A stretch of 64,000 bases of DNA from Actinoplanes solisilvae (GTDB taxonomy: Bacteria; Actinomycetota; Actinomycetes; Mycobacteriales; Micromonosporaceae). The DNA is taken from contig NZ_RJAC01000002.1 in NCBI RefSeq assembly GCF_003999975.1, positions 1 to 64,000 on the forward strand, read 5' to 3'. How positions within the stretch are numbered: position 1 is the stretch's first letter; each line of letters opens with the position of its first letter. The position numbers were made by a program, and so were the translations under genes. This document shows, piece by piece, positions 44,155 through 52,624 of the stretch. A model generated the notes under the pieces. The model saw only the letters and a program-made list of their open reading frames with translations. It did not search any database and was not told the DNA's origin.

Positions 44155-44241
44155 CGTCGCCCGGATTCGCCGTCGCCCGGATTCGCCGTCGCCGGATTCG
44201 CCCTCCCGGATTCGCCCTCGGGCGGATTTGCTGTCGCCCGG
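44155..44241. repeat. 16-bp-type tandem repeat GTCGCCCGGATTCGCC
   Basis: Five to six imperfect copies with core CCCGGATTCGCC and slightly varying spacing, starting five bases after the GntR stop and ending about 80 bases before the response-regulator start. It is non-coding and resembles a short VNTR. Confidence 0.7.
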
Positions 44242-44319
44242 TGAATCAGCACGGCGGTTTTCCTTGTGCCGGGGCCGGGTCGGTCGATGGTCGGGGTGCC
44301 CGAGCACGAAGGGACCCCG

Positions 44320-44826
44320 ATGACCCCCGACCTGATCCTCGTCGCCGAGGACGACAGCGACATCCGTGACCTGCTCACCGTGGCCCTGGAGTCCGCCGGG
44401 TTCCGCGCGGTGACCGCCAAGGACGGGCACACCGCGGCCCGGATCCTGACCGTTGCCCGCCCGGCCGGGCTGATCACCGACGTCCGCATCCCGGCTGTCA
44501 GCGGCCTGGAGCTGTGCCGGCTGGCCCGGCTCGAACCGGACGGTCGCGACACGGCGATCGTGATGATCTCGGCGAACACGCGGGCCCACGACGCCGACGC
44601 GGGGTTCAGCGCGGGCGCCGACCGTTACCTGCCCAAACCGCTGTCGCCCCGGCGCCTCGTGGCCGAGCTCCGCGACCTGCTGGCCGAGCGGGCACTGAAC
44701 CGCACCGCCCCCGCCGGCCGTTTCCCCACCAGCGCCTGTCCCACTCACGCCTTCCCCACCAGCCCCTGTCCCACTCGCGCCTTCCCCACCAGCGCCGGCC
44801 CCACCAGCGCTTTCTCCCGGAGGTAA
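44320..44826 (+). CDS. stand-alone response-regulator receiver protein with Pro-rich tail
   Basis: A 168-residue protein. The receiver domain covers 1-125 with the acidic pair in AEDDSD, phospho-acceptor Asp in ITDVRIP, Ser in IVMISAN and Lys in YLPKPLS, all intact. There is no output domain. Instead the last 35 residues are three decapeptide repeats (FPTSACPTHA, FPTSPCPTRA, FPTSAGPTSA). It lies four bases before a second receiver gene, so the pair is probably co-transcribed. The ATG at 44320 fits the receiver N-terminus. Confidence 0.85.
   Translation: MTPDLILVAEDDSDIRDLLTVALESAGFRAVTAKDGHTAARILTVARPAGLITDVRIPAVSGLELCRLARLEPDGRDTAIVMISANTRAHDADAGFSAGADRYLPKPLSPRRLVAELRDLLAERALNRTAPAGRFPTSACPTHAFPTSPCPTRAFPTSAGPTSAFSRR
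44722..44811. repeat. 30-bp in-frame repeat encoding the receiver protein tail
   Basis: Three 30-bp units beginning TTCCCCACCAGC, each coding ten residues of the form FPTSxxPTxA. Copy number could vary without changing the frame. Confidence 0.75.
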
Positions 44827-44829
44827 CTC

Positions 44830-45273
44830 ATGACCGCGCTTATCACGGACCCCTTCACCCGGGCGATGTCGTCCGCGCCGGTGATGGCGCCGCTGTCACC
44901 CAGTGTGCTGATCGCCGACGACGATGACGACGTGCGTGATGTCATCGAGTTCCGCCTGCAGGTGGCCGGCTATCGCACGATGACCGCGGACAACGGGCAG
45001 TCGGCGCTCAGCCTGGCGATCGAGCGCCGGCCCCGCGTGATCATCCTGGACGTCACCATGCCGCAGCTCGACGGTCTGACCGTCTGCAGCCGCCTGCACG
45101 CCAGCCCGGTCACGGCCGAGATCCCGGTGCTCATGGTCAGCGGGAACTGCGGGGAGTACGACCGGCAACTCGGCTTCGCCGCGGGCGCCGACGACTATCT
45201 GCCGAAGCCTTTCAGCTCGCACGAGATGATGCGCCGGGTCAACTGGCTGCTGCTCTCGGCCGGCCGGATCTAG
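44830..45273 (+). CDS. stand-alone response-regulator receiver protein
   Basis: A 147-residue receiver domain with a 25-residue N-terminal extension. Key residues are intact: IADDDDDVRDV, phospho-acceptor in VIILDVTMPQLDG, VLMVSGN and YLPKPFSSHE. There is no DNA-binding or enzymatic output, so it is probably a phosphate-relay or protein-interaction switch. No histidine kinase is adjacent. GGAGG lies just upstream of the ATG. It is tightly linked to the preceding receiver gene. Confidence 0.88.
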   Translation: MTALITDPFTRAMSSAPVMAPLSPSVLIADDDDDVRDVIEFRLQVAGYRTMTADNGQSALSLAIERRPRVIILDVTMPQLDGLTVCSRLHASPVTAEIPVLMVSGNCGEYDRQLGFAAGADDYLPKPFSSHEMMRRVNWLLLSAGRI

Positions 45274-45280
45274 CGCCCGC

Positions 45281-45346
45281 GCGACCGGGGGCGACCGGGG
45301 CGACCGGGGGCGACCGGGGCGACCGGGGCGACCGGGGGCGACCGGG
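45281..45346. repeat. 9-10-bp tandem repeat GCGACCGGGG
   Basis: Seven near-identical copies, of nine or ten bases each, between the convergent receiver and HAD genes. It is followed by a looser GGGTTCGGCCGA-type repeat to about 45435. No gene lies within it. Confidence 0.75.
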
Positions 45347-45441
45347 CTCGATCGAGGTCAGGCCGAGCGGGGTCCGGGTCCGGGTTCGGCCGAGGGCCGG
45401 GTTCGGCCGGCGCCGGGCTCGGCCGAGAGCCGGGCGGGGCG

Positions 45442-46209
45442 CTACAGCTCGGTGAGCAGGCGTTCGACGACGTCGGCCGTCTCGTTCCAGTCGTGGACCG
45501 CGATACACTCGATGCCCATCGCCTTGACCGGGTAGTCGTTGCCGCCCTCGTCGAGCCGGTCGCCGATGAACAGCACGTCGTCGATCTTGACGTCGAGGGT
45601 CTCCATCAGGCGCTTCATCCCGTACGCCTTGTCGACGCCCTGCCGGGTGACGTCGATCGACGTCGAGCCGCCGCTGCGGACCTCGAGGTCGGGGACCTGC
45701 TCGGCCACCCACGCCCGCAGCCGCTGCTTCTTGCTGCCGTCGGGGTCCCAGGCGTACTTGGCGGCGGGCGGCGCCTTCTGCCCGAGGGCGGAGAAGGTGA
45801 TCTGGCTGCCACGGTCCTCGATGATCTCGCCCCAGGTCTCGTCCTCCCAGAGGCCGAGCTCCTTCGCGCCGGCGATCAGCGCGGCAGTGACCCGCTCCTT
45901 CTGATCGTCCGACAGATCTTCGGCGTAGATCTGGCCCCAGTCACCGGCCGTCGACCAGCGCAGGTAACGCGTGCCGCAGGTTGGCATGAGGTGCATGTGG
46001 GCGCGGCCGGCCTCGCTCAGCTCGAGATGGTGCAGCACCTGCGTCTCGAACTGCTCGAAGCGCCCGCCGGAGATGATGCAGACCTCCACCTTGTCGGCGA
46101 GGCGTGCGAGCAGCCCCGCCATGCGGGAATCGATCTGCGACTTCGACACCGCGAGGGTGTCGTCCAGATCGAACGCGACGACACGGTAACGATTCACTGA
46201 ATGTGCCAA
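45442..46209 (-). CDS. HAD-IIB phosphatase, phosphomannomutase-like
   Basis: A 255-residue HAD hydrolase. Motif I is DLDDT at 14-18 (nucleophile Asp14 and acid Asp16), motif II is IISGGR near 46-51, a Lys in SKKQRL precedes motif III, and motif IV is GDRLDEGGNDYPV. The GGNDYPV ending and the C2-type cap resemble eukaryotic-type phosphomannomutases as well as sugar phosphatases. A sugar-phosphate substrate is likely but not certain. It is convergent with the receiver genes. Confidence 0.85.
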   Translation of the reverse strand: MAHSVNRYRVVAFDLDDTLAVSKSQIDSRMAGLLARLADKVEVCIISGGRFEQFETQVLHHLELSEAGRAHMHLMPTCGTRYLRWSTAGDWGQIYAEDLSDDQKERVTAALIAGAKELGLWEDETWGEIIEDRGSQITFSALGQKAPPAAKYAWDPDGSKKQRLRAWVAEQVPDLEVRSGGSTSIDVTRQGVDKAYGMKRLMETLDVKIDDVLFIGDRLDEGGNDYPVKAMGIECIAVHDWNETADVVERLLTEL

Positions 46210-47637
46210 TCCATATCAGGGAAGTTAATTTTCGAGGTCAGGCGCGGCCCAACGGCCGATCTTGCGTGGCAAATCTTACCATCGGCGGTCACCACCGCAC
46301 TGACGAACGACGCGACGAGGACGGGCTGCCCGACCGGGCCCTCGCCGGCCCAGGAAGCGGCCGTCGGGCCACGCCCATCACATTTTCGACAGGCCTACTT
46401 CCATTCTCCGAGTGGCATATCCGTAATCGCGGAGATGCTCGCCGTGAGGGGCTGATCGCCGCCGCCCGACGCCAGATTGTCAACGCCTGGTCAGGGCGGC
46501 CGGCGTGCGTCGGCTCCGACCGGAGTAGGCCGTCATCCTGCGTAAACAGGTCGATGCTTCCGCTGCCGCCGACGAGCCGCTTCGCCCTCGGACCCGACGC
46601 GCCGCCCCGAGGACGATTTCCGCCTCGGTCTACCACCGACACCGGCAACCAGATCCTGGTTCGCACTCCCGCCGCGATCGTCCACGCCGGATATTAATCG
46701 CCCACTATGGACAATTGAGGTAACGCATCACTCCAGAAACATTACGAGAATATTCTCGGCACGACTTCGATGCGATCATAGAAACTGGAATGCCGCCAAG
46801 CTTGAACCGGAATCGTTTTCTCCTCTTTCCGAAAAGGCGTGGAGTGCCAGTCTTTCGGCGGGCCGATGCGTCATTCGAGGTTCGACGCCTCGGCGTTTGG
46901 ACAAAAGGGTCAAATCAAGCCTGGACGACAACGGCCGCCGAGTACGGGTGGGCAGCACGAGCGCGCCACGACGCGCCCCGGAGTGACGCCGCGGCATGAC
47001 AGCGAACGGGACCCGGCGGGCTGCGCCACGGCTTAACGCCCTTTTCGACCGAATCATGAACCCGCCGGCCGCGCCCAACGCTGTTTCCCTTCTGCGAAGT
47101 CGACCCTTGAGGAATCGCAGTCCCCGCGAAGTCCTGCCCCGACGAATAGCAAAGCGGACGCGTTATATCCCACCCCGCCCCATTGCCGCCCGCATCGTCA
47201 GTACGGAGCGTGCTCTTCCGAGCGAACCCCCACCGGCCGATCACTATCCGCCGCACCCAGCGCCCTTCCATGATCGATTCGGCGCGGCCCTCACATGGCC
47301 CCGCTCAGTTTATGCCAAATCCGATATTTCCGAACGTCCCCTGTCCAACCTCGTCTTTCACGCCTCGGGATGGCCGTTCGGGCAGGGCGATCCATCCGGT
47401 CGGTGTCGTAGATCGACCAGGTCGAGACATTGAGCTATGTCTTAGCGACGATTAAGGTGAGGGCCCGTCCGAAAAGACAGCCGTTACCGAAAGTGACTGC
47501 GCCGAAACGTTTCCGCGGTCACCAGGAACCATCTGCGATGTTTCCGGTGAATACGGGCGCTCAAGCCGCCCGATAAACACGCCTGGACATTTCACCTGTG
47601 CCTCCTTTCTCGGGACGTCGGCGAAGGGACTAATAGC
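46210..47637. other. 1.4-kb gene-poor stretch
   Basis: It lies between the HAD gene (leftward) and the secreted copper oxidase gene (rightward). It is distinctly less GC-rich, and the open frames in it lack codon bias, ribosome sites or recognisable motifs. It contains the 14-bp palindrome at 46745-46758 and a small GGGCG...CGCCC hairpin near 47557-47573. It may be a long regulatory region or decayed DNA; I can identify no gene remnant. Confidence 0.55.
46745..46758. promoter_or_regulatory. 14-bp perfect palindrome CGAGAATATTCTCG
   Basis: A perfect dyad in the gene-poor stretch, about 880 bases upstream of the copper oxidase gene and 540 from the HAD gene. It has operator-like size and AT-rich centre. 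No neighbouring promoter is obvious, so its role is open. Confidence 0.4.
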
Positions 47638-49755
47638 ATGCGTACGCGTCGTAGGCTCACCGTTTCCGGAGTGGCCGTCGCGTTGTTGGCCCTCGGCACG
47701 TCCCTCGTCGCCCCGGCCGCGGCCGACGTCGGCGCCCCGCCGGCCCAGGTCGCCGAGCACGGCCACGACCATGCCGCCGCGCACCTCGACGACCCCACCA
47801 ACGCCGAGCACCTGGCCCAGGACCTGGTCGGCACGCCGATGACGACCATCGAGAAGCGCACCGCCGAGAACGCGGCCCGCATCCAGAAGGCGACCGGCGT
47901 ACGCCCGGGAAGGTTGCAGGCGAATGAGCGGGTCAACGCCGATCCGTGGACCGGTGGATCGTGGAGCCCGGTTGTCGACCTGCCCATCGTCCCGGTGTTC
48001 GCGGCAACCCTGCCGAACGGCAAGTCACTGATGTGGGACTCGGTCGGCGACAACTCCTCCGAGTCGTACCCGGACCACAGCTTCACGCGGGCGGTCGTCT
48101 TCAACCCGGCCGACGATTCGTCCAAGCGGGTCGACCTGCAGGGCTCGAACATCTTCTGCGCCGGCTTCGCCCACCTGCCCAACGGCAACATCCTGGTCGC
48201 CGGCGGCAACGCCAACGCCAAGATGGACGGCATCGTCCGCACCTATGTCTTCGACTGGAAGACCGAGACGTGGACCCGGGGCAACGACATGGCCGCCCAG
48301 CGCTGGTACCCGTCCGTGGCCCAGACGGCGAACGGTGAGAACGTCATCATCGGCGGCGGGCCGGCGAGAGCCGAGGTGCGACAGGCCAACGGCACCCTGC
48401 GCGTTCTGCCGAACTTCACCCAGTACGGCGCTCGGATCTATCCCTTCATGGGCTCGCGCCCCGACACCCAGCTCGCCATCTTCGGCCCGAACCAGGTCGG
48501 CTACACGCTCAACACCGCGGGCCTCGGCACGATCACGGCGACCGGCACCCGCGACGTCATCTGGCGTGACTACGCCAGCTTCGCCACCTACGACATCGGC
48601 CGGACCGTCGTCGTCGGGGGCGGCAACTTCACCGAGGGTGGTGTCGCCAAGGTCCCGAGCAGGACAGCCGTGACCCTGAACAGCAACAGTGCCGTGGGCT
48701 TCCCGGCCGTCGCGGCAACCGGCTCGATGTCCAGACCACGCAAGCAGCACAACGCCACGCTCCTGGCCGACGGTTCGGTGCTGGTGACCGGTGGTCTGAC
48801 CAGCACGGCGGTGTCGAGCCTGATCGACCTGAAGCACCCGGCGACGGCGGCGGAGCGGTGGGATCCTGCGACCGGAAAGTGGACGGTGCTCTCGAGCGCG
48901 AGCCGCATCCGGCAGTACCACTCGATGGCCATGCTGCTGCCGGACGGGCGGGTCATGACCGGGGGCGGCGGCATCTGCGGGGACTGCGTGAAGGCCGGCT
49001 ACCTCGAGAAGAACGTCGAATACTTCACGCCGCCCTACCTTTTCAAGAAGGACGGTTCCAACCAGCTCGCGGACCGGCCGGTCGTGTCCACCGCGCCGGC
49101 CACCGTCGGGATCGGCGCGAACTTCGCGATCACGTCACCGCAGGCGGCCGGCATCCGCAAGGTCGCGCTGGTCGGGCTGGGCGACGTGACCCACAGCGTC
49201 GACCAGGGCCAGCGCTACGTCCCGTTGAAATACACGACCTCGGGCACGACGCTGACGGTCACCGGCCCGCCGACCGGTGGGGTCGCTCCGCCCGGCTACT
49301 ACATGCTCTTCGTCATCGACGCCGCCGGTGTGCCCTCGGTCGCAAAGATGGTGCAGGTCGGCAAGGGACCGAACCCACTGATGAGCCCGGTGCGGAATAG
49401 CACGGGACGGTGCCTGGACGTACCGGGCTCCACGGCAGTGCCCAAGGCGCTGCTGAACACGTACACCTGCAACAACAGCAAGGCGCAGGCGATGACCCGG
49501 CTCACCAGCGACAATTCGCTGCGCATGCTCGGCAACTGCGCCGACGTGCCCGCGCAGAAGTTCGTGAGCGGCACCCGGATCCAGACGTACAGCTGCAACA
49601 CCACGCCCGCCCAGAAGTGGCGGTTCGGAACCGACGGCACGATCCGGCCGATCTCCAAGACGACGCTGTGCCTCGCCGCGGCGTCGGCAGCGGAGAAGGC
49701 CGCCGTTTCCATCGTGACGTGCAACGGCAGCGCGCTGCAGAAGTGGACCTGGTAA
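47638..49755 (+). CDS. secreted copper-radical oxidase (galactose-oxidase-like) with ricin-type lectin domain
   Basis: A 705-residue secreted enzyme. The signal peptide ends near LVAPAAA-D (residue about 30), followed by a His-rich stretch (HGHDHAAAH). A Kelch-like seven-blade propeller and a DUF1929 domain follow. The galactose oxidase active site is complete: Cys174 (NIFCAGF) and Tyr224 (RWYPSV) for the thioether radical, Tyr427-His428 (QYHSM) and His519 (VTHSV) as copper ligands. Residues about 580-705 form a beta-trefoil lectin with CLDVPGS and QKW repeats. It would oxidise primary alcohols of sugars or glycans to aldehydes with H2O2 release. Streptomyces GlxA, a relative, acts on a hyphal-tip glycan. 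Ribosome site: GAAGGGA. Confidence 0.9.
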   Translation: MRTRRRLTVSGVAVALLALGTSLVAPAAADVGAPPAQVAEHGHDHAAAHLDDPTNAEHLAQDLVGTPMTTIEKRTAENAARIQKATGVRPGRLQANERVNADPWTGGSWSPVVDLPIVPVFAATLPNGKSLMWDSVGDNSSESYPDHSFTRAVVFNPADDSSKRVDLQGSNIFCAGFAHLPNGNILVAGGNANAKMDGIVRTYVFDWKTETWTRGNDMAAQRWYPSVAQTANGENVIIGGGPARAEVRQANGTLRVLPNFTQYGARIYPFMGSRPDTQLAIFGPNQVGYTLNTAGLGTITATGTRDVIWRDYASFATYDIGRTVVVGGGNFTEGGVAKVPSRTAVTLNSNSAVGFPAVAATGSMSRPRKQHNATLLADGSVLVTGGLTSTAVSSLIDLKHPATAAERWDPATGKWTVLSSASRIRQYHSMAMLLPDGRVMTGGGGICGDCVKAGYLEKNVEYFTPPYLFKKDGSNQLADRPVVSTAPATVGIGANFAITSPQAAGIRKVALVGLGDVTHSVDQGQRYVPLKYTTSGTTLTVTGPPTGGVAPPGYYMLFVIDAAGVPSVAKMVQVGKGPNPLMSPVRNSTGRCLDVPGSTAVPKALLNTYTCNNSKAQAMTRLTSDNSLRMLGNCADVPAQKFVSGTRIQTYSCNTTPAQKWRFGTDGTIRPISKTTLCLAAASAAEKAAVSIVTCNGSALQKWTW

Positions 49756-49816
49756 CCGGCACCTCACCGACGAACTCGGCGCACTCGCGCGGCAGGTCTT
49801 CCTCGCGCGCCGTAGG

Positions 49817-50521
49817 TCAGTAGTGGCCGTTGCTCTGGAAGTAGCCGTAGGCGCCGCACGGCGAGTCGTACTTGCCCTTGACGTAGCCCAGCCCCCACTT
49901 GATCTGGGTGGCCGGGTTGGTCTTCCAGTCGGCGCCGGCTGAGGACATCTTCTTGCCGGGCAACGCTTGCGGAATTCCGTACGCTCCGGAGCCTTTGTTC
50001 TCCGCCCGGTAGTTCCAGCCGCTCTCGGCCTTCCACAGCTTGTCGAGGCAGGGGAACTCGGCGATCGGGAAGCCCTTGTCCAGCATCAGCGCGCACCCGA
50101 TCTTGCGGCTTCCGCTGTATTCGTTGCACGAGCCCGGGATCTTGCCCGTGTACGGAACGGGGCCGCCGGTCTCGGCTTCCTTCTCTTCCTTCTTGCGCTG
50201 CTCGTCGGCCTTCTTGTCCGCGGCGACCTTGCCCTCGAGCTTGTGGGCGCGCCCGGCGGTGGTGTCGGCCGCCGCGGCCGCCTTGTTCGCGGCCTGGCCC
50301 TCGGCCTGACGCAGCCAGGAGCGGGCGGCGGCGTGCTGACTTTCGTGCTGTTTCAGCAGTTCCATGTCGGCGTCGGCCTGCATGGCGTTCACGATGGAGT
50401 CGCCGCCCGTCGACGACAGACGGTTCTGACCGAGATAGACGCCGCCGATCAGACCCGCGACGAGGACGCCGACCGACGCGGTGCGCACACCCACGCGGCT
50501 CCAGAGCCGATTCACGAGCAT
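49817..50521 (-). CDS. lytic-transglycosylase-like secreted/anchored protein
   Basis: A 234-residue protein with an N-terminal hydrophobic signal/anchor (TASVGVLVAGLIGGVYLG), a charged helical linker rich in Lys/Glu/Ala (KVAADKKADEQRKKEEKEAE) and a C-terminal 100-residue lysozyme-fold domain. The latter contains DKLWKAESGWNYRAENKGSGAYGIPQALPG, with the catalytic-type Glu and the GAYGIPQ motif of SLT/Rpf-like cell-wall hydrolases; three further Cys may form disulfides. It probably cleaves peptidoglycan at the cell surface. A GTG at 50545 would lengthen it by eight residues. Confidence 0.85.
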   Translation of the reverse strand: MLVNRLWSRVGVRTASVGVLVAGLIGGVYLGQNRLSSTGGDSIVNAMQADADMELLKQHESQHAAARSWLRQAEGQAANKAAAAADTTAGRAHKLEGKVAADKKADEQRKKEEKEAETGGPVPYTGKIPGSCNEYSGSRKIGCALMLDKGFPIAEFPCLDKLWKAESGWNYRAENKGSGAYGIPQALPGKKMSSAGADWKTNPATQIKWGLGYVKGKYDSPCGAYGYFQSNGHY

Positions 50522-50588
50522 CCCCTTCGTCGCTGCTCGGAACACATTGGCCTAACGACGCACGGGTTTCATCAGAGTGTGGCGTGTG

Positions 50589-51116
50589 TCACAGTGGCCG
50601 CCTGATCGAGTAACTGAACGACACCAGCCCGTCGATCACCAGCACGACAGTCCACACGCGCAGGACGCTCCACAGCGCCGCCGAGCGGTCCGCATCCCCG
50701 ATCAAGAGCGTGAAGAGACCCAGGATCAAGACCGCGATCCCGTACGCCACCAGGTGCCGGACCCATGAGCGGCGCTCGTGCACAGCGCGTTCCCGCGTGC
50801 CCTTCGCCGGCGGCCCGGCCGGAGGGGGACCACCGGCGAAGCGATAGGCGAACCGCTCGTCGGCCCAGCGCACCATGCGATGGCCGAAGGCGACCGACAC
50901 GCCCAGATAGACCGCGGCCAGCGCATGACCCACCCCGGCCTCGCCGCCGCGCCGCAGGTCGATCACCGAGAAGGCGAGCAGGGCCACGTCGACCAGCGGC
51001 ACCGACACCAGCAGCACCGCGCTCAGCGCCCGCGCCTTGAGCAGATAGCGCGCGGCGAGCCCGGCGACGAGCAGCACCCAGAATCCGATCTCGCACGCGA
51101 CGATCGCGACGACCAT
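50589..51116 (-). CDS. integral membrane protein
   Basis: A 175-residue protein with about five hydrophobic helices: VAIVACEIGFWVLLVAGLAA, AVLLVSVPLVDVALLAFSV, VGHALAAVYLGVSVAFG, HLVAYGIAVLILGLFTLLIG and VLRVWTVVLVIDGLVSFSYS. No transporter or enzyme motif is recognised. GGGAGG precedes the ATG at 51116. It is divergent from the TetR gene with a 66-base gap holding an inverted repeat, so it is the likely target of that repressor. Confidence 0.8.
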   Translation of the reverse strand: MVVAIVACEIGFWVLLVAGLAARYLLKARALSAVLLVSVPLVDVALLAFSVIDLRRGGEAGVGHALAAVYLGVSVAFGHRMVRWADERFAYRFAGGPPPAGPPAKGTRERAVHERRSWVRHLVAYGIAVLILGLFTLLIGDADRSAALWSVLRVWTVVLVIDGLVSFSYSIRRPL

Positions 51117-51133
51117 GACGCCCTCCCGCATTT

Positions 51134-51172
51134 CGCACGACTGTGTCAAATCCTTTGTAACACGACCGTGCG
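51134..51172. promoter_or_regulatory. likely TetR operator between divergent genes
   Basis: CGCACGACTGTG (51134-51145) and CACGACCGTGCG (51161-51172) form a 12-bp inverted repeat with nine matches, centred in the gap between the membrane protein and TetR genes. The right arm abuts the TetR -10 element, so binding would block both promoters. Confidence 0.6.
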
Positions 51173-51177
51173 ATAAT
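51172..51177 (+). promoter_or_regulatory. -10 element of the TetR gene
   Basis: GATAAT, five bases before the GTG at 51183, suggesting a leaderless message overlapping the operator. Confidence 0.5.
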
Positions 51178-51182
51178 GGGGT

Positions 51183-51761
51183 GTGCCGAAAATCGTCGAC
51201 CATGGCGCTCGCCGCCAGGAGCTGGCCGCCGCAGTTGGCCGGGTCATCACCCGAGAAGGGGTGGCCGAGATCTCCATCCGCTCGGTCGCGGCCGAGGCGG
51301 GCTGGTCCTCGGGCGCGCTGCGGCACTATTTCGCCACCCGGGGCGAGCTGCTGGCCTTCGCCTGCGAGCAGGTCATCGACGAGGTCACCGAGCGCATCGT
51401 CAACCGGCGGCCGCCCGAGGGCGTGCACGAGGGGGTGCGGGCGCAGGTGCGGGCGATCCTGCTCGAGACCATGCCGGTCGACGAGCGGCGCTACGCCGAG
51501 GCGGCCATCGCGTTCTCGTTCCTGGCGCTCGGCCTGGGCGACCCCGCCCTGGCGAGGGTGCAACGGCTCCACTTCACCCGCATGCACGAGCTGTGCCTGA
51601 GCCTGGCCGGCCACCTGACCCCCGGCGACGACACCGGCGCCGTCGCGGCCCGCCTGCACGCCCTCGTCGACGGCCTGACCGTCCACGTCCTGGCCGGCCA
51701 CCTGAAAGCCCCCGAGATGGTCAACCACCTCGACGCCTACCTCGACGAGCTGACCGCCTGA
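51183..51761 (+). CDS. TetR-family transcriptional regulator
   Basis: A 192-residue repressor. The helix-turn-helix is at about 10-55 (RRQELAAAVGRVITREGVAEISIRSVAAEAGWSSGALRHYFATRGEL, read in pieces), with the typical GALRHYF recognition helix. The remaining helical domain binds an unknown ligand and ends with a C-terminal TetR_C-like part (RLHALVDGLTVHVLAG). GTG start at 51183. It is divergent from a small membrane protein gene, with an inverted repeat between. Confidence 0.92.
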   Translation: MPKIVDHGARRQELAAAVGRVITREGVAEISIRSVAAEAGWSSGALRHYFATRGELLAFACEQVIDEVTERIVNRRPPEGVHEGVRAQVRAILLETMPVDERRYAEAAIAFSFLALGLGDPALARVQRLHFTRMHELCLSLAGHLTPGDDTGAVAARLHALVDGLTVHVLAGHLKAPEMVNHLDAYLDELTA

Positions 51762-51839
51762 CCGCAGAGCCTCCGCCGGGGCCCGACCGGCTCCCGCCCC
51801 GGGCCGCCGCGGACTCAAGCCCGCTGCGATTCGGCGGGG

Positions 51840-52583
51840 TCAGGCTTTCTGCCAGGTGGCGATGATTTTGGTGCTCTCGCTGGTGAACGGGGTACGTGAC
51901 CAGGAGTCCCAGCGGTGTTCCGGGCGCAGGCCGGCGAGCCGGGCCATCAGATCCATCTCGGCCGGCCACGCGTAGCGGAACGGGATCGACTGGAACTCGC
52001 CCCGGCCGTCGTCGTGGAGAGTCACGTAGTTGGAGCTCATCTGCTGGGTGGCCACGTCGTAGCGGTCGAACCCCCAGCGGGCGGGCGTCACCGTGAACGG
52101 CACCAGCGTCTGGCCGGCCGGCAGTTTGCGCAGCTCGGGCTGCATGACCTCGATCAGGAAGCGACCACCCGGGCGCAGGTGGGCGGCCGCGTTGCGGAAG
52201 CACTCCACCTGGGCGTCCTGCGTGGTCAGGTTCATCACGGTGTTGAAGACCAGGTAGACGAGGTCGAACTCACCCTCGGCGCCGGCCCGGACGGTGGCGA
52301 TGTCACCGATCGTGACCCCGATCGCGGCGTTCTTGGCCCGCAGGCGGGCGACCATCGCGCGGGACATGTCGATGCCGTGCACGGTCACGCCGCGCTCGGC
52401 CAGCGGCACCGCCACCCGCCCGGTGCCGATCGCGAACTCGAGCGCCCGGGCGCCCGGACCGCCGGCGAGGTCGGCCAGCAGGTCGGCCGTCGCGGCGAGG
52501 ACTTCGGGCTGGAACTCGTCGCCGGTCGAGTCGTCGTACGTCTCGGCCACGCGATCGCCGAAGTAGCCGTCCGGATCGTTCAT
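51840..52583 (-). CDS. class I SAM-dependent methyltransferase
   Basis: A 247-residue methyltransferase with motif I ALEFAIGTGRVAVPL, the acidic residue of strand 2 in VHGIDMSRAMV, motif IV FDLVYLVFNTVMNL and post-motif LRPGGRFLIEV. The substrate is unknown. The Trp/Tyr-rich C-terminal region could shape a small-molecule pocket. The ATG at 52583 gives the family N-terminus (DPDGYFGDRVAETYDD) and has a -10 element seven bases upstream. Confidence 0.92.
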   Translation of the reverse strand: MNDPDGYFGDRVAETYDDSTGDEFQPEVLAATADLLADLAGGPGARALEFAIGTGRVAVPLAERGVTVHGIDMSRAMVARLRAKNAAIGVTIGDIATVRAGAEGEFDLVYLVFNTVMNLTTQDAQVECFRNAAAHLRPGGRFLIEVMQPELRKLPAGQTLVPFTVTPARWGFDRYDVATQQMSSNYVTLHDDGRGEFQSIPFRYAWPAEMDLMARLAGLRPEHRWDSWSRTPFTSESTKIIATWQKA

Positions 52584-52590
52584 GAACCGC

Positions 52591-52596
52591 ACGGTA
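52591..52596 (-). promoter_or_regulatory. leaderless-type -10 element for the methyltransferase gene
   Basis: TACCGT on the minus strand, seven bases before the ATG at 52583. Confidence 0.5.
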
Positions 52597-52624
52597 TCGA
52601 CGGACGCCGAACACCGCCTTCGAT

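Noticed and set aside
44155..44241. Possible CRISPR or attachment-site cluster
   Set aside because: Units are adjacent and of variable length without spacers, integrase or duplication of flanking sequence.
46996..47433. 145-residue open frame in the gene-poor stretch
   Set aside because: Composition is random, Pro/Arg-rich, without ribosome site or codon bias.
47400..47637. Riboswitch upstream of the copper oxidase gene (ydaO or c-di-GMP type considered)
   Set aside because: Only short hairpins are seen; the conserved core bases of either family are not in the right order.
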